From: an uncultured Anaerotignum sp.
GTDB taxonomy: Bacteria > Bacillota > Clostridia > Lachnospirales > Anaerotignaceae
Direction: 5' to 3'
Assembly (NCBI RefSeq): GCF_934277605.1
Contig: NZ_CAKQVD010000003.1
Location: forward strand, 5,284-69,283
Length of the DNA stretch: 64,000 nt
Both the position numbers and the translations under genes were made by a program. Within the stretch, counting starts at the first letter, position 1. Each line of letters opens with the position of its first letter. The notes below the pieces were generated by a model. It made no database searches. It was not told the DNA's origin and saw only the letters and a list, made by a program, of their open reading frames with translations. Of the stretch, positions 8,929-17,705 are shown piece by piece.

Positions 8929-8967
8929 GTCATACAAGGACATAAGTATTTCTTATCGTTGTATGAC
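8929..8967. promoter_or_regulatory. Long inverted repeat upstream of pyc
   Basis: GTCATACAA (8929-8937) and TTGTATGAC (8959-8967) are perfect inverted arms, with a nested ATAAG/CTTAT pair inside. No T-tract follows, so it is more like an operator or structured element than a terminator. It lies 11 bp before the -35 of the pyruvate carboxylase promoter. Confidence 0.55.
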
Positions 8968-8978
8968 ATAATTTATGG

Positions 8979-9007
8979 TTTACGAATGGAAATTCCTGTA
9001 TTATAAT
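8979..9007 (+). promoter_or_regulatory. Promoter of pyruvate carboxylase gene
   Basis: TTTACG (8979-8984) and TATAAT (9002-9007) with a 17-bp spacer, giving a leader of roughly 80 nt. Confidence 0.7.
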
Positions 9008-9095
9008 AGGGAGAAACTATGCTTTGGTAAACTTAGCCAAAATCTCATTGGGATATAAAGCGTTATATACAAAAACCGAGAAGGAGGTATCCCCC

Positions 9096-12000
9096 ATGCA
9101 GAACGTAGAAATTAAAAAATTTAAAAAGGTTCTGGTTGCAAACCGTGGCGAAATTGCCATTCGTGTGTATCGTGCCTTGAATGAATTGGGTATTCAGACA
9201 GTAGGTATTTTCTCGAAGGAGGATAAATACGCACTGTTCCGCACAAAAACCGATGAGGCTTATATGCTGAATCCCGAAAAAGGCCCTCTGGATGCATATC
9301 TGGATATCAAAAACATCATCAAAATTGCGAAAGCAAAAGGCGTAGATGCCATTCATCCCGGGTATGGTTTTCTTTCCGAAAACCCCGAATTCGTGCAGGC
9401 GTGCGAAAAGGCGGGGATTGCTTTCATAGGCCCCGATGTAGATGTTATGTATAAAATGGGGGATAAGATTTCCTCCAAAAAAATGGCAATCGAATGTAAT
9501 GTTCCCATCATTCCCGGTGTTGACCATGCAGTCAGAAGTTTGGATGAGGTTATGGAGGTTGCACAAAAAGTCGGCTATCCCGTTATGCTGAAGGCCTCTA
9601 ACGGCGGCGGCGGTCGTGGTATGCGTATCGTCAATTCCTCCGAGGAAATGCCCAAGGAATTTGAGGAAGCAAGAAATGAAGCCAAGAAGGCATTTGGCGA
9701 TGACAAGATTTTCGTGGAAAAATATCTGCGTGACCCGAAGCACATTGAGGTTCAGGTGTTGGGCGATAAATACGGCAATGTGGTACACCTGTTTGACCGT
9801 GACTGTTCCGTACAAAGACGTCATCAGAAGGTAGTGGAATTTGCGCCTGCCTTCACAGTAAGCCAGCCCGTCAGAGAAAGGATTTTGGCGGATGCGGTGC
9901 GCCTGTCCAAGCATGTAGGCTATAAAAACGCCGGCACACTGGAATTTTTGGTCGATGCCGATGAAAACTACTACTTTATCGAAATGAACCCTCGTATTCA
10001 GGTTGAACACACGGTTTCCGAGGAGGTTACAGGCATTGATATCGTGCAGGCACAGATTTTGGTGGAAGAGGGCTATCCTCTGAGCGCACCCGAAATCGGC
10101 ATTTCCTCTCAGGAGGATGTGCATTGCAACGGCTATTCCATTCAGCTTCGTATCACAACGGAGGACCCTGCAAACAGCTTTATGCCCGATACAGGCAAGA
10201 TTAACGTATATCGTTCTCCTGCCGGCAACGGTATCCGTCTGGATGGCGGCACAGCCCACACAGGTGCAGAGGTTACACCCTATTACGATAGCCTGCTGGT
10301 TAAAATCATTGCACACGACAGAACCTTTAAGGGCGTAACCAATAAGGCCATTCGTGCCATTAAGGAAACCCGTATTCGTGGTGTAAAAACAAATATTCCT
10401 TTCTTGATTAACGTGCTGCAGAGCGAGACATGGAACGAAGGGAAATGCACAACCACATTTATCGAAAAAACCCCCGAGCTGTTCCGCTTTGTTCCCGGCA
10501 AGGACAGAGCAAGCAAGATTGCGGAATTTATCGGTAACCAGATTGTAAATGAATCCAAGGGACAGAAGCCCCAGTTTGATCCCATTGTGGTGCCTTCCTT
10601 CGGTAAGACCGATAACGGCCAGACCATTCAGGTGCCGGGTGCAAGAGATGCATTTTTGAAGATGGGTGCAAAGGAATATACACAGTCCCTTTTGAAAGAA
10701 AAACGTCTGCTGGTAACAGATACCTCCATGCGTGACGCACATCAGTCCTTGATGGCAACCAGACTGCGTACCAATGACTTGATTGCCGCAGCACCCGCAA
10801 CCAATATGGCAATGGCAAATGCCTTCTCCGTTGAGGCATGGGGCGGTGCAACCTTCGACGTTGCGTATCGTTTCCTGAAGGAATCCCCTTGGGTGCGTTT
10901 GCAGAAGCTGAGAGCCGCAATGCCCAACACATTGATTCAGATGCTTTTGCGTGCCTCCAATGCAGTTGGCTATGCGAACTATCCCGATAATGTGGTTCAG
11001 AAATTCATTGAGGTTTCCGCAGAGCGTGGTGTAGATGTATTCCGTATTTTCGACTCCTTAAACTGGGTGGAAAATATGAAAATGCCGATCGAGGTTGCAC
11101 TGAATACAGGCAAAATCGTAGAAGGCTCCATCTGCTACACAGGCGATATCTTAGATCCCAATGAAACAAAATATACCTTGGATTATTATGTAAGAAAGGC
11201 GAAGGAGCTGGAGGCTATGGGCTGCCACATCTTCGCAATCAAGGATATGGCAGGCCTGCTGAAGCCCTATGCGGCAAAGGAATTGTTCAGCACACTGAAA
11301 AAGGAGCTGCATATTCCTCTGCACCTGCACACACATGATACTACAGGCAACGGCGTCAGCACTGTATTGATGGCATCGGAAGCAGGCGTGGATATTGTTG
11401 ACTTGGCAATCCAGTCTATGTCCTCTCTGACCTCCCAGCCCTCCATGAACGCAGTGGTTGAGGCATTGAGAGGCACAGAAAGAGATACCGGCTTAAATAC
11501 AGAGCAGTTGATTGAGCTGAGCCATTATTATCAGGGGATACGTCAGATTTTCACAGGCTTTGAAAGTGAAATGAAAACACCCAATACTGAAATTTATAAA
11601 TATGAAATTCCCGGCGGTCAGTATTCCAACCTGCTTGCACAGGTAAAGGCGATGGGCTCCGCCGATCAGTTTGAAGAAATCAAGCACCTCTATAAAGACG
11701 CAAATGACCTGTTGGGCAACATCGTTAAGGTAACGCCTTCCTCTAAGGTTGTTGGCGATATGGCAATCTTTATGTCCAAAAACGGTCTGACGAAGGAGAA
11801 TATCTTGACAGAAGGGGCAGAGGTTTCCTATCCCGATTCCGTTGTGGATTATTTCTTGGGAAATATCGGTCAGCCTGAGGGCGGCTTCCCTGCGGATTTG
11901 CAGAAAATCGTGCTGAAGGGACAGAAGCCCATCGAAGGCAGAGCCGGCGCATTGATGCCCCCTGCGGATTGGGCTGCCATTGAAAAGCACTTGAATGAGG

Positions 12001-12560
12001 CACACGCTTTGAAGAGAGTGAACCCCAGAAACGTGCTTTCCTATGCACTGTATCCGAAGGTATATGATGATTATGTAAATCATGAGGAGGTTTACACAGA
12101 CGTATCCAAGCTGAGCAGTGATGTATTCTTCTTTGGTCTGGCAAAGGGCGAAGAAACCTCTATCGAAATCGGCGAAGGTAAGGATATCCTGATTAAATAT
12201 ATTGATATGACCGAGCCGAATGCAGAGGGGATTCGTACACTGACTTTTGAAATCAACGGCGTTATGCGTGAAATCAAGGTTCTGGATAAGCACCTTGAGG
12301 TTAAGAGCGACGGTAAGCTGAAGGCAGATAAGAATAATCCCTTCCACCTTGGCTCCTCCATCCCCGGTACCATTTCTAAGATTCTGGTAAAAGAGGGCGA
12401 GGAAGTGAAGAAGAATCAGCCATTGCTGACTGTTGAAGCAATGAAGATGGAAACCTCCATTGTTGCAAATCAGGATGGCGTGATTGATAAGATTTATGTA
12501 AAAGAAGCCGAACAGGTTAACCAAGGCGACCTTTTGCTTTCCTTCGTACAGGAGGGCTGA
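9096..12560 (+). CDS. pyc: Pyruvate carboxylase
   Basis: This 1154-residue single-chain biotin enzyme carboxylates pyruvate to oxaloacetate with ATP and bicarbonate. The biotin carboxylase half (about 1-450) begins KVLVANRGEIAIRVYRA and includes the ATP-grasp region and the RRHQKVVE motif. The carboxyltransferase domain (about 520-800) includes LVTDTSMRDAHQSL and the metal-site HTHDT. A long linker domain follows, and the biotinyl domain closes the protein with EAMKMET, the biotinylated lysine being K1117. The ATG at 9096 is 7 bases after a perfect AAGGAGGT; an upstream in-frame GTG at 9024 would add 24 unlikely residues. The gene is monocistronic, with a palindrome upstream that may bind a regulator. 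Confidence 0.96.
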   Translation: MQNVEIKKFKKVLVANRGEIAIRVYRALNELGIQTVGIFSKEDKYALFRTKTDEAYMLNPEKGPLDAYLDIKNIIKIAKAKGVDAIHPGYGFLSENPEFVQACEKAGIAFIGPDVDVMYKMGDKISSKKMAIECNVPIIPGVDHAVRSLDEVMEVAQKVGYPVMLKASNGGGGRGMRIVNSSEEMPKEFEEARNEAKKAFGDDKIFVEKYLRDPKHIEVQVLGDKYGNVVHLFDRDCSVQRRHQKVVEFAPAFTVSQPVRERILADAVRLSKHVGYKNAGTLEFLVDADENYYFIEMNPRIQVEHTVSEEVTGIDIVQAQILVEEGYPLSAPEIGISSQEDVHCNGYSIQLRITTEDPANSFMPDTGKINVYRSPAGNGIRLDGGTAHTGAEVTPYYDSLLVKIIAHDRTFKGVTNKAIRAIKETRIRGVKTNIPFLINVLQSETWNEGKCTTTFIEKTPELFRFVPGKDRASKIAEFIGNQIVNESKGQKPQFDPIVVPSFGKTDNGQTIQVPGARDAFLKMGAKEYTQSLLKEKRLLVTDTSMRDAHQSLMATRLRTNDLIAAAPATNMAMANAFSVEAWGGATFDVAYRFLKESPWVRLQKLRAAMPNTLIQMLLRASNAVGYANYPDNVVQKFIEVSAERGVDVFRIFDSLNWVENMKMPIEVALNTGKIVEGSICYTGDILDPNETKYTLDYYVRKAKELEAMGCHIFAIKDMAGLLKPYAAKELFSTLKKELHIPLHLHTHDTTGNGVSTVLMASEAGVDIVDLAIQSMSSLTSQPSMNAVVEALRGTERDTGLNTEQLIELSHYYQGIRQIFTGFESEMKTPNTEIYKYEIPGGQYSNLLAQVKAMGSADQFEEIKHLYKDANDLLGNIVKVTPSSKVVGDMAIFMSKNGLTKENILTEGAEVSYPDSVVDYFLGNIGQPEGGFPADLQKIVLKGQKPIEGRAGALMPPADWAAIEKHLNEAHALKRVNPRNVLSYALYPKVYDDYVNHEEVYTDVSKLSSDVFFFGLAKGEETSIEIGEGKDILIKYIDMTEPNAEGIRTLTFEINGVMREIKVLDKHLEVKSDGKLKADKNNPFHLGSSIPGTISKILVKEGEEVKKNQPLLTVEAMKMETSIVANQDGVIDKIYVKEAEQVNQGDLLLSFVQEG

Positions 12561-12600
12561 TAGGCTTTTCAACGAAAATAAGGCACACCAAAACGGCATG

Positions 12601-12637
12601 AAAAAAGCCCCCCTACAAAAAAGAGGGGGGCTTTTTG
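12601..12637. terminator. Bidirectional terminator between pyc and the convergent unknown gene
   Basis: AAAAAAGCCCCCC pairs with GGGGGGCTTTTTG around an A-rich loop, with A and T tracts on either side so it can serve both strands. Confidence 0.9.
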
Positions 12638-12649
12638 TGTTTTATTTGT

Positions 12650-13234
12650 TTATTTGCCGATGGATTTTCTGTATTCTGCAACCTCTTCATCTGTCAAAGG
12701 CTCCAGCTCCTTGGGATCCATCCATCTTACCCAAATGCGTCCCTGCAGGGCTGCGATATCCAAAGGGGTATCGAAGTTATCCTTATCAATGGGAATCACT
12801 GTATCGTTATCGCCGTTAAACATGATTTCAAAGGGCTTAAATTCGCCATCCTCAAATACCAGCATATCGGAAGAATAAACATTCAGTGCGCCTGCCTCAC
12901 TCAGCAGATGCTTTTCCAATGCCTCTAAGCTGGGGAAGGTTACAACCATCCAGTCGCCCTTCATATCGGAATAATCAAAAAGCTGCAAGCCGTGGAAATC
13001 AATTTCCTCATTGCCGGTTGCACCCTTATCGTCATCCGCTTTGCCCTTCATGGCAACGGGAGTACCGTTTTTGCCATCCTTCAAAATTTCAGAGCCGGGG
13101 ATGAAAGCGTTCACAAATTTATTGATTTCATTGGTTCTGAACTGAGAACGAATTTGTGCAAGCATACCATAGTCGCTGCTGTCATAGCAGATAGAAGCAA
13201 CCTCGTTCCAAAATTCACTTAATGTTTTGACCAT
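12650..13234 (-). CDS. Uncharacterised cytosolic protein, 194 aa
   Basis: I do not recognise this family. The protein starts MVKTLSEFWNEVASICYD and is acidic, with no signal peptide, membrane segment or cysteine metal site. It has alternating helices and strands; the middle contains FHGLQLFDYSDMKGDWMVV and the C-terminal third is rich in charged residues. Two in-frame ATG codons lie upstream at 13249 and 13240, but GGAGG sits 8 bases before the ATG at 13234, so I use that start. A consensus promoter (13269-13298) overlaps the last codons of yunB, so the gene can be expressed independently. It converges on pyc with a shared terminator. Function unknown. Confidence 0.7.
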   Translation of the reverse strand: MVKTLSEFWNEVASICYDSSDYGMLAQIRSQFRTNEINKFVNAFIPGSEILKDGKNGTPVAMKGKADDDKGATGNEEIDFHGLQLFDYSDMKGDWMVVTFPSLEALEKHLLSEAGALNVYSSDMLVFEDGEFKPFEIMFNGDNDTVIPIDKDNFDTPLDIAALQGRIWVRWMDPKELEPLTDEEVAEYRKSIGK

Positions 13235-13268
13235 TTCCATTACCTCCATATCAAAATCCTTATCTCAT

Positions 13269-13298
13269 ATCATACTAGCATTGTGTTCATTCTGTCAA
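13269..13298 (-). promoter_or_regulatory. Promoter of the 194-aa unknown gene, inside the yunB 3' end
   Basis: On the minus strand TTGACA (13298-13293) and TATGAT (13274-13269) are 18 bp apart. The -35 lies within the last codons of yunB. Confidence 0.75.
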
Positions 13299-13934
13299 TA
13301 GATATTCATTCGGTCTGCTGATTTGAAAGTAATGATTCGGCACCCTTCCGCTGAACACCAAATCGGCAAGCATGATTTTTCGTGAAAGCGACAGCTCCTC
13401 CTGATAAAGCGGATTGACAATCCGCAGCTCCATCTTGACAGCAAGCCAGATTTTATAATTGATTTGGTTAATGCCTACAGAGGAAAAAGACGTTTCATAA
13501 TCCACCTTAACCGCACCCATCGGCATGAGTGTGAACGGGATGGCAGGGCCCTGATTGGCAAAAAGCCCGAAATGCGTGACAGCACCCAAGGGTATCCGAA
13601 TTTCCTCTTTCGGCAGTTGATAGAGTCGTTCTGTGATATTTTGGCTCAAAAGGGCGCAGAATTGATTGACTAAGGCTGTGTTGGCGGTATAGCTTTCTCC
13701 GTCTGCTCCCTCCTGCACGAGTGCATTTGCATCTAATTCCATCTCGGAAAGGATGTCTGCTGTTGCTTGGTCAATCATGCGATTTGCCATTGCCTTGCAT
13801 TGCAGATGTGAAATTTCCTTTAGGGGCGGCAAAAGGCTTTTTTCTACAAGCACAATGGCTAAGAGGAACAGCAGAAGGAAAAGCAGGAGAAAGAAAGGCG
13901 GCTTCCTTTTTCGTTTTCTTCGTTTTTTTCGCAT
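13287..13934 (-). CDS. yunB: Sporulation protein YunB
   Basis: This 215-residue protein has a very basic start (MRKKRRKRKRK) followed by one transmembrane helix (about residues 12-34), which places the rest outside the cytoplasm or in the intermembrane space of the forespore. The body matches YunB: a helical region with MANRMIDQATADIL, then the conserved segment PLGAVTHFGLFANQGPAIP and the end SVGINQINYKIWLAV. In Bacillus subtilis yunB is expressed in the mother cell and needed for efficient sporulation; the mechanism is not known. The ATG at 13934 follows GGGAGGGAG; upstream in-frame ATGs lack a ribosome site. It is the first gene of a short minus-strand block with the 194-aa unknown gene. 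Confidence 0.82.
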   Translation of the reverse strand: MRKKRRKRKRKPPFFLLLFLLLFLLAIVLVEKSLLPPLKEISHLQCKAMANRMIDQATADILSEMELDANALVQEGADGESYTANTALVNQFCALLSQNITERLYQLPKEEIRIPLGAVTHFGLFANQGPAIPFTLMPMGAVKVDYETSFSSVGINQINYKIWLAVKMELRIVNPLYQEELSLSRKIMLADLVFSGRVPNHYFQISRPNEYLLTE

Positions 13935-14073
13935 CGTTTTCTCCCTCCCTTGCAATGATATGAAACGGGAGGAAAAAGCATACCCTTTCCCCATTTTCAA
14001 GGATTTTATTTGTAGTTAAAGAAAAATTAAACAAAGGTTTCATAAGAAACAAGAGTGTTTTTGTGAAAATGTC

Positions 14074-14102
14074 TTTCTTTTGCGGAAAAAATTTGGTATA
14101 AT
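14074..14102 (+). promoter_or_regulatory. Probable promoter of the class A PBP gene
   Basis: TATAAT at 14097-14102 with a weak TTTCTT at 14074-14079, 17 bp apart. The intergenic stretch 13935-14191 shows nothing else clear. Confidence 0.5.
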
Positions 14103-14191
14103 CAAGGAGTATAATGTTTGTAAAATGGCGGTACATGGATAGTATTCCATCCGTTTTGGTCACACATGGAAACAAACAGGAGGCTTGAAAT

Positions 14192-16888
14192 ATGAGTGAA
14201 TCTCAACACAGAAGGGGAGAAGGTTACGAGTATCCCAGAGCTGCTTCCGGCGCAAGACACACTTCTCAAAGAAGTGCGGCAGGGGCGGGCGATCATCAAA
14301 CCAATCATTCTTCTTCCGGTCACAAACCAACGAAGAAAAACAGAAGGCGCAGAAAAAAACGTGGTTCAAAAAGCAAATTCGGGAAGATTTTATTGATTCT
14401 TGCTGTGGTAATCGGTTTTGCGGTTGCAGGTGCGGTCTTGGGGACACTGTTCGGTATTCTGCAAAGCACGGAAATGCTGAATACCTCTGATGTTTTGCCC
14501 GATTCCTACACCTCTGTCATCTTTGATGCGGATGGCAATGAGGTGGATAAGCTGCATGGCGAGGAAAACCGAGAATATGTGAAGCTTTCTGCTATCACAA
14601 CCAATATGCAAAATGCAGTCATTGCGATTGAGGATCAGCGTTTTTATGAGCATAACGGCATTGATATCCGAGGGATTATGCGTGCGATGGCTGAAAATAT
14701 TAAAACAATGAGCTTTTCGCAGGGCGCAAGTACGCTGACACAGCAGGTCATCAAAAATGATGTGCTTGGCGATAATGAAAAGAGCATTACCCGAAAGGTA
14801 AAGGAGCAGTATCTTGCGGTTTCCTTGGAAAATGCACTCAAGAAACAGCTTGGCTCGAAGGAAGAAGCAAAGAAGTATATTCTGGAGCTGTATCTGAACA
14901 CAATGTCCCTGCATCATGGTCTGCATGGTGTGGAGGCGGCGTCTCAATATTATTTTGGCAAGCATGCCAATGAGCTGACCTTGGCAGAAGCTGCCAGCTT
15001 GGCGGGTATTACGAAGAACCCCAGCCTGTATGCACCGGATGTGAATGAGGAAGAAAGCCGCAAGCGTCAGCTGACGGTTTTGCAGAAAATGCTGGATTTG
15101 GGCATGATTACGCAGTCGGAATATGATGAAGCAGAGGCAGAAAATATTTATGCAAATCTGGTTTGCAAGGATACCTCCGAGGGGGAGGGCAATGCAAAGC
15201 ATAACTGGTTTGTAGAGTCTGCGGTGCAGCAAATCAAGGCAGACCTGATGGAGCAGAAAAACATGACGGCGGCACAGGCCTCCAATATGATTTACAGCGG
15301 TGGTCTGCAAATTCATACAACCATGGATGCCTCTATGCAGGAAAGTGCAGAGGCGGCAATGAAGAACGACAGCCTGTTCCCTGCGGGAGACGGCTTGATG
15401 GATGTGACATATCTGCTTTCTGTATTGGATACGGAAAATCCCGATGAAAGCAGCAACCAGACACATTATGAAAAGAAAACCACAGTTACCACACAGGCGG
15501 AGGCAGATGCCTTTGTTGCATCCGTAAAGGAAGAGCTTTTGGATGAAACACACGTTTTGGTTTTGGATAAGCTGACGGTTTCTAAGTCCTTGCAGGCGGC
15601 AATGGTCATTATGGATCAGCGCAACGGCGAGGTGAAGGCGATTGTCGGCGGACGAGGCGAAAAGCCGGGCGATTCCGTATTTAACCGTGCGACACAGGCA
15701 TTGCGTCAGCAGGGTTCGACCATGAAGCCCTTGGCGGCGTATGCCCCTGCGATTGATACAGGGCTGCTGATGCCTGGCTCCATCATCATTGATGAACCCG
15801 TTACCTATGGCGGTTGGTCTCCGAAGAACTGGGATGGTAAATATATCGGGCCTACCACGGTGCGACAGGGTATTTGGCATTCCATGAACGTGTTGGCAGT
15901 TAAGACCTTTATGATGGTGGGCGCAGATACGGCATATCAATATCTGCTGGACTTCGGCTTTACCACGATTGACGAAAGAGATAAGGCGGCAACAACGGCA
16001 TTGGGCGGCTTGACACAGGGCGTTTCCGTTCTGGAGGAGACAGCGGCTTATGCAACCATTGCAAACGGCGGCACCTATTATGAGCCAACATTCTATACAG
16101 TGGTTTATGACCATGACGGCAATGTTTTGTTGAATAATTCCGAGCAGGATACGCACAGGGTTTTGAAGGAAACCACAGCCTTCCTGCTGACAGATATGAT
16201 GCGTGATGTTATCACGAAGGGTACCGGTACGCAGGCGGCAATCAGCGGTATGAATGTTGCAGGTAAGACAGGTACCACAAACAATACTATCGACTTGACC
16301 TTCTATGGCTACACACCGTACTATACCGCAGGTATTTGGATGGGCTATGATAGCCAGAAGGAAATTAAAAATGCAGGGAATGCTCATTTGAAGATTTGGA
16401 GAACCGTTATGGGCGAAATCCATTCCGAAAAGGGCTTGAAGAACAAGGAATTTGAAAAGCCTGATGGTATTCTGACGCAGACGATTTGCTCTGCTTCTGG
16501 CATGAAGCCATCCTCCCTTTGCAGCAGCGATTATTATGGCTTCGGTTCCACCAGCGACTATATTGCAAAGGATTTCAAGGGTAGCACCGGCGGCACCTGT
16601 ACCATGCACAAATCCTATACGGTTTGCAGTGAAACAGGAAAGTTGGCAGGCCCCGGTTGTCCTACGATGAATGTTGTTCTGGCGGTCAACAGTGACGGCA
16701 GCATTAAGGGTAAGCCTTCCTCTGTTCCGGAGGGCAAGCTGGATATCAACATCAGCGCAACCTGCGATTCTCAGCATACGGGCGGAGAGGATTCCACCGA
16801 TAACACAGATAACGGCTCAACAGAGCAAGGAAATGGGCAAGCTCCCGATGATAATCTTTGGAACAATGATAATTTCGGGATTCAATAA
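14192..16888 (+). CDS. Class A penicillin-binding protein (PBP1A-like)
   Basis: This bifunctional enzyme polymerises lipid II glycan strands and crosslinks the peptides at the outer face of the membrane. The 898-residue protein has a basic, disordered cytosolic tail (about 1-62), one transmembrane helix (about 63-88), a GT51 glycosyltransferase domain with EDQRFYEHNGID (catalytic E147) and STLTQQ, and a transpeptidase domain with the SxxK motif STMK (S509, K512), an SxN motif in HSMN, and KTGTT (K692). A C-terminal extension contains several cysteines and an acidic Asn/Asp-rich tail, perhaps an interaction region. AGGAGG precedes the ATG. A parvulin gene follows 30 bp later and may be cotranscribed. 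Confidence 0.93.
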   Translation: MSESQHRRGEGYEYPRAASGARHTSQRSAAGAGDHQTNHSSSGHKPTKKNRRRRKKRGSKSKFGKILLILAVVIGFAVAGAVLGTLFGILQSTEMLNTSDVLPDSYTSVIFDADGNEVDKLHGEENREYVKLSAITTNMQNAVIAIEDQRFYEHNGIDIRGIMRAMAENIKTMSFSQGASTLTQQVIKNDVLGDNEKSITRKVKEQYLAVSLENALKKQLGSKEEAKKYILELYLNTMSLHHGLHGVEAASQYYFGKHANELTLAEAASLAGITKNPSLYAPDVNEEESRKRQLTVLQKMLDLGMITQSEYDEAEAENIYANLVCKDTSEGEGNAKHNWFVESAVQQIKADLMEQKNMTAAQASNMIYSGGLQIHTTMDASMQESAEAAMKNDSLFPAGDGLMDVTYLLSVLDTENPDESSNQTHYEKKTTVTTQAEADAFVASVKEELLDETHVLVLDKLTVSKSLQAAMVIMDQRNGEVKAIVGGRGEKPGDSVFNRATQALRQQGSTMKPLAAYAPAIDTGLLMPGSIIIDEPVTYGGWSPKNWDGKYIGPTTVRQGIWHSMNVLAVKTFMMVGADTAYQYLLDFGFTTIDERDKAATTALGGLTQGVSVLEETAAYATIANGGTYYEPTFYTVVYDHDGNVLLNNSEQDTHRVLKETTAFLLTDMMRDVITKGTGTQAAISGMNVAGKTGTTNNTIDLTFYGYTPYYTAGIWMGYDSQKEIKNAGNAHLKIWRTVMGEIHSEKGLKNKEFEKPDGILTQTICSASGMKPSSLCSSDYYGFGSTSDYIAKDFKGSTGGTCTMHKSYTVCSETGKLAGPGCPTMNVVLAVNSDGSIKGKPSSVPEGKLDINISATCDSQHTGGEDSTDNTDNGSTEQGNGQAPDDNLWNNDNFGIQ

Positions 16889-16918
16889 AAAATAAGAATA
16901 TAATTTAGGAGAAGAAAA

Positions 16919-17659
16919 ATGAGCGAACAGAATATTTTAGCAACCATTGACGGTGTAAACATCACAGATGCAGATTTGGACGCATATATTGCAAATCTGC
17001 CTCAGGAGCAGCAGGTGTATGCGGCATATCCGCAGTTTAGAGAACACGCGCTGAAGCAGCTTCTGGCATTCCATCTGTATGCAAAGATGGCTGAGGATGA
17101 AAAAATGGATGAAACAGAGGAATATAAAGCAATGATGGAACGTGCAAGAAAGGATGTGCTTGCACAGCTTGCCATCGACAGCGTTTTGAATGATATCGCA
17201 GTGACAGATGAGGAATTGCAGACCTTCTACAATGAAAACCCTCAGCATTTTGAAAAGGGTGAAACCGTACACGCAAAGCATATTCTGGTGGATTCCGAAG
17301 AAAAAGCACAGGAAATCATGGATAAAATCACAGCGGGCGATGTGTATTTTGAGGATGCGGCGAAGGAATTTTCCTCTTGCCCCTCCAATGCACAGGGCGG
17401 CGATCTTGGCGAATTTGGAAAAGGCCAGATGGTTCCCGAATTTGACCAAGCAGTGTTTGCGGCTGAGACTGGCAAGGTAATCGGTCCTGTGAAAACACAG
17501 TTCGGCTATCACTTGATTAAGGTTGAGGAGAAAAAGGATGCCTCTGTGATGCCCTTTGCAGATGTGAAGGAACAGATTCATGCAAACCTGCTGCAGCAAA
17601 AGCAGAATCGGGTGTATACTGAAAAATATAAAGAGTTGCATGACAAATATGTAAAATAA
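16919..17659 (+). CDS. Cytosolic parvulin-type peptidyl-prolyl cis-trans isomerase
   Basis: The 246-residue protein has a helical SurA/trigger-factor-like N-terminal half (about 1-110) and a parvulin domain (about 115-215) with VHAKHILVDSEEKA, FSSCPSNAQGGDLGEFGKG and PVKTQFGYHLIKV. Parvulins speed proline isomerisation and help fold client proteins. Unlike PrsA there is no signal peptide or lipobox (it begins MSEQNILATIDGVNITD), so it should stay in the cytosol. Similar stand-alone parvulins are common in Clostridia. The gene follows the PBP gene by 30 bp behind AGGAGAAG and ends at a perfect hairpin terminator. Confidence 0.88.
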   Translation: MSEQNILATIDGVNITDADLDAYIANLPQEQQVYAAYPQFREHALKQLLAFHLYAKMAEDEKMDETEEYKAMMERARKDVLAQLAIDSVLNDIAVTDEELQTFYNENPQHFEKGETVHAKHILVDSEEKAQEIMDKITAGDVYFEDAAKEFSSCPSNAQGGDLGEFGKGQMVPEFDQAVFAAETGKVIGPVKTQFGYHLIKVEEKKDASVMPFADVKEQIHANLLQQKQNRVYTEKYKELHDKYVK

Positions 17660-17665
17660 AAACAC

Positions 17666-17700
17666 GAAAGCCCATCGGTTGACCGATGGGCTTTCCTTTT
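17666..17700. terminator. Bidirectional terminator between parvulin and TPR genes
   Basis: GAAAGCCCATCGG and CCGATGGGCTTTC form a perfect 13-bp stem around TTGA, with a T-rich tail on the plus strand. It can serve both converging units. Confidence 0.9.
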
Positions 17701-17705
17701 GATCG

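Noticed and set aside
9063..10742. A 559-codon minus-strand frame opposite pyc
   Set aside because: Shadow of the pyruvate carboxylase gene; no supporting signals.
14390..16777. A 795-codon minus-strand frame opposite the PBP gene
   Set aside because: No domain, no start signals, composition as expected for the antisense of a real gene.
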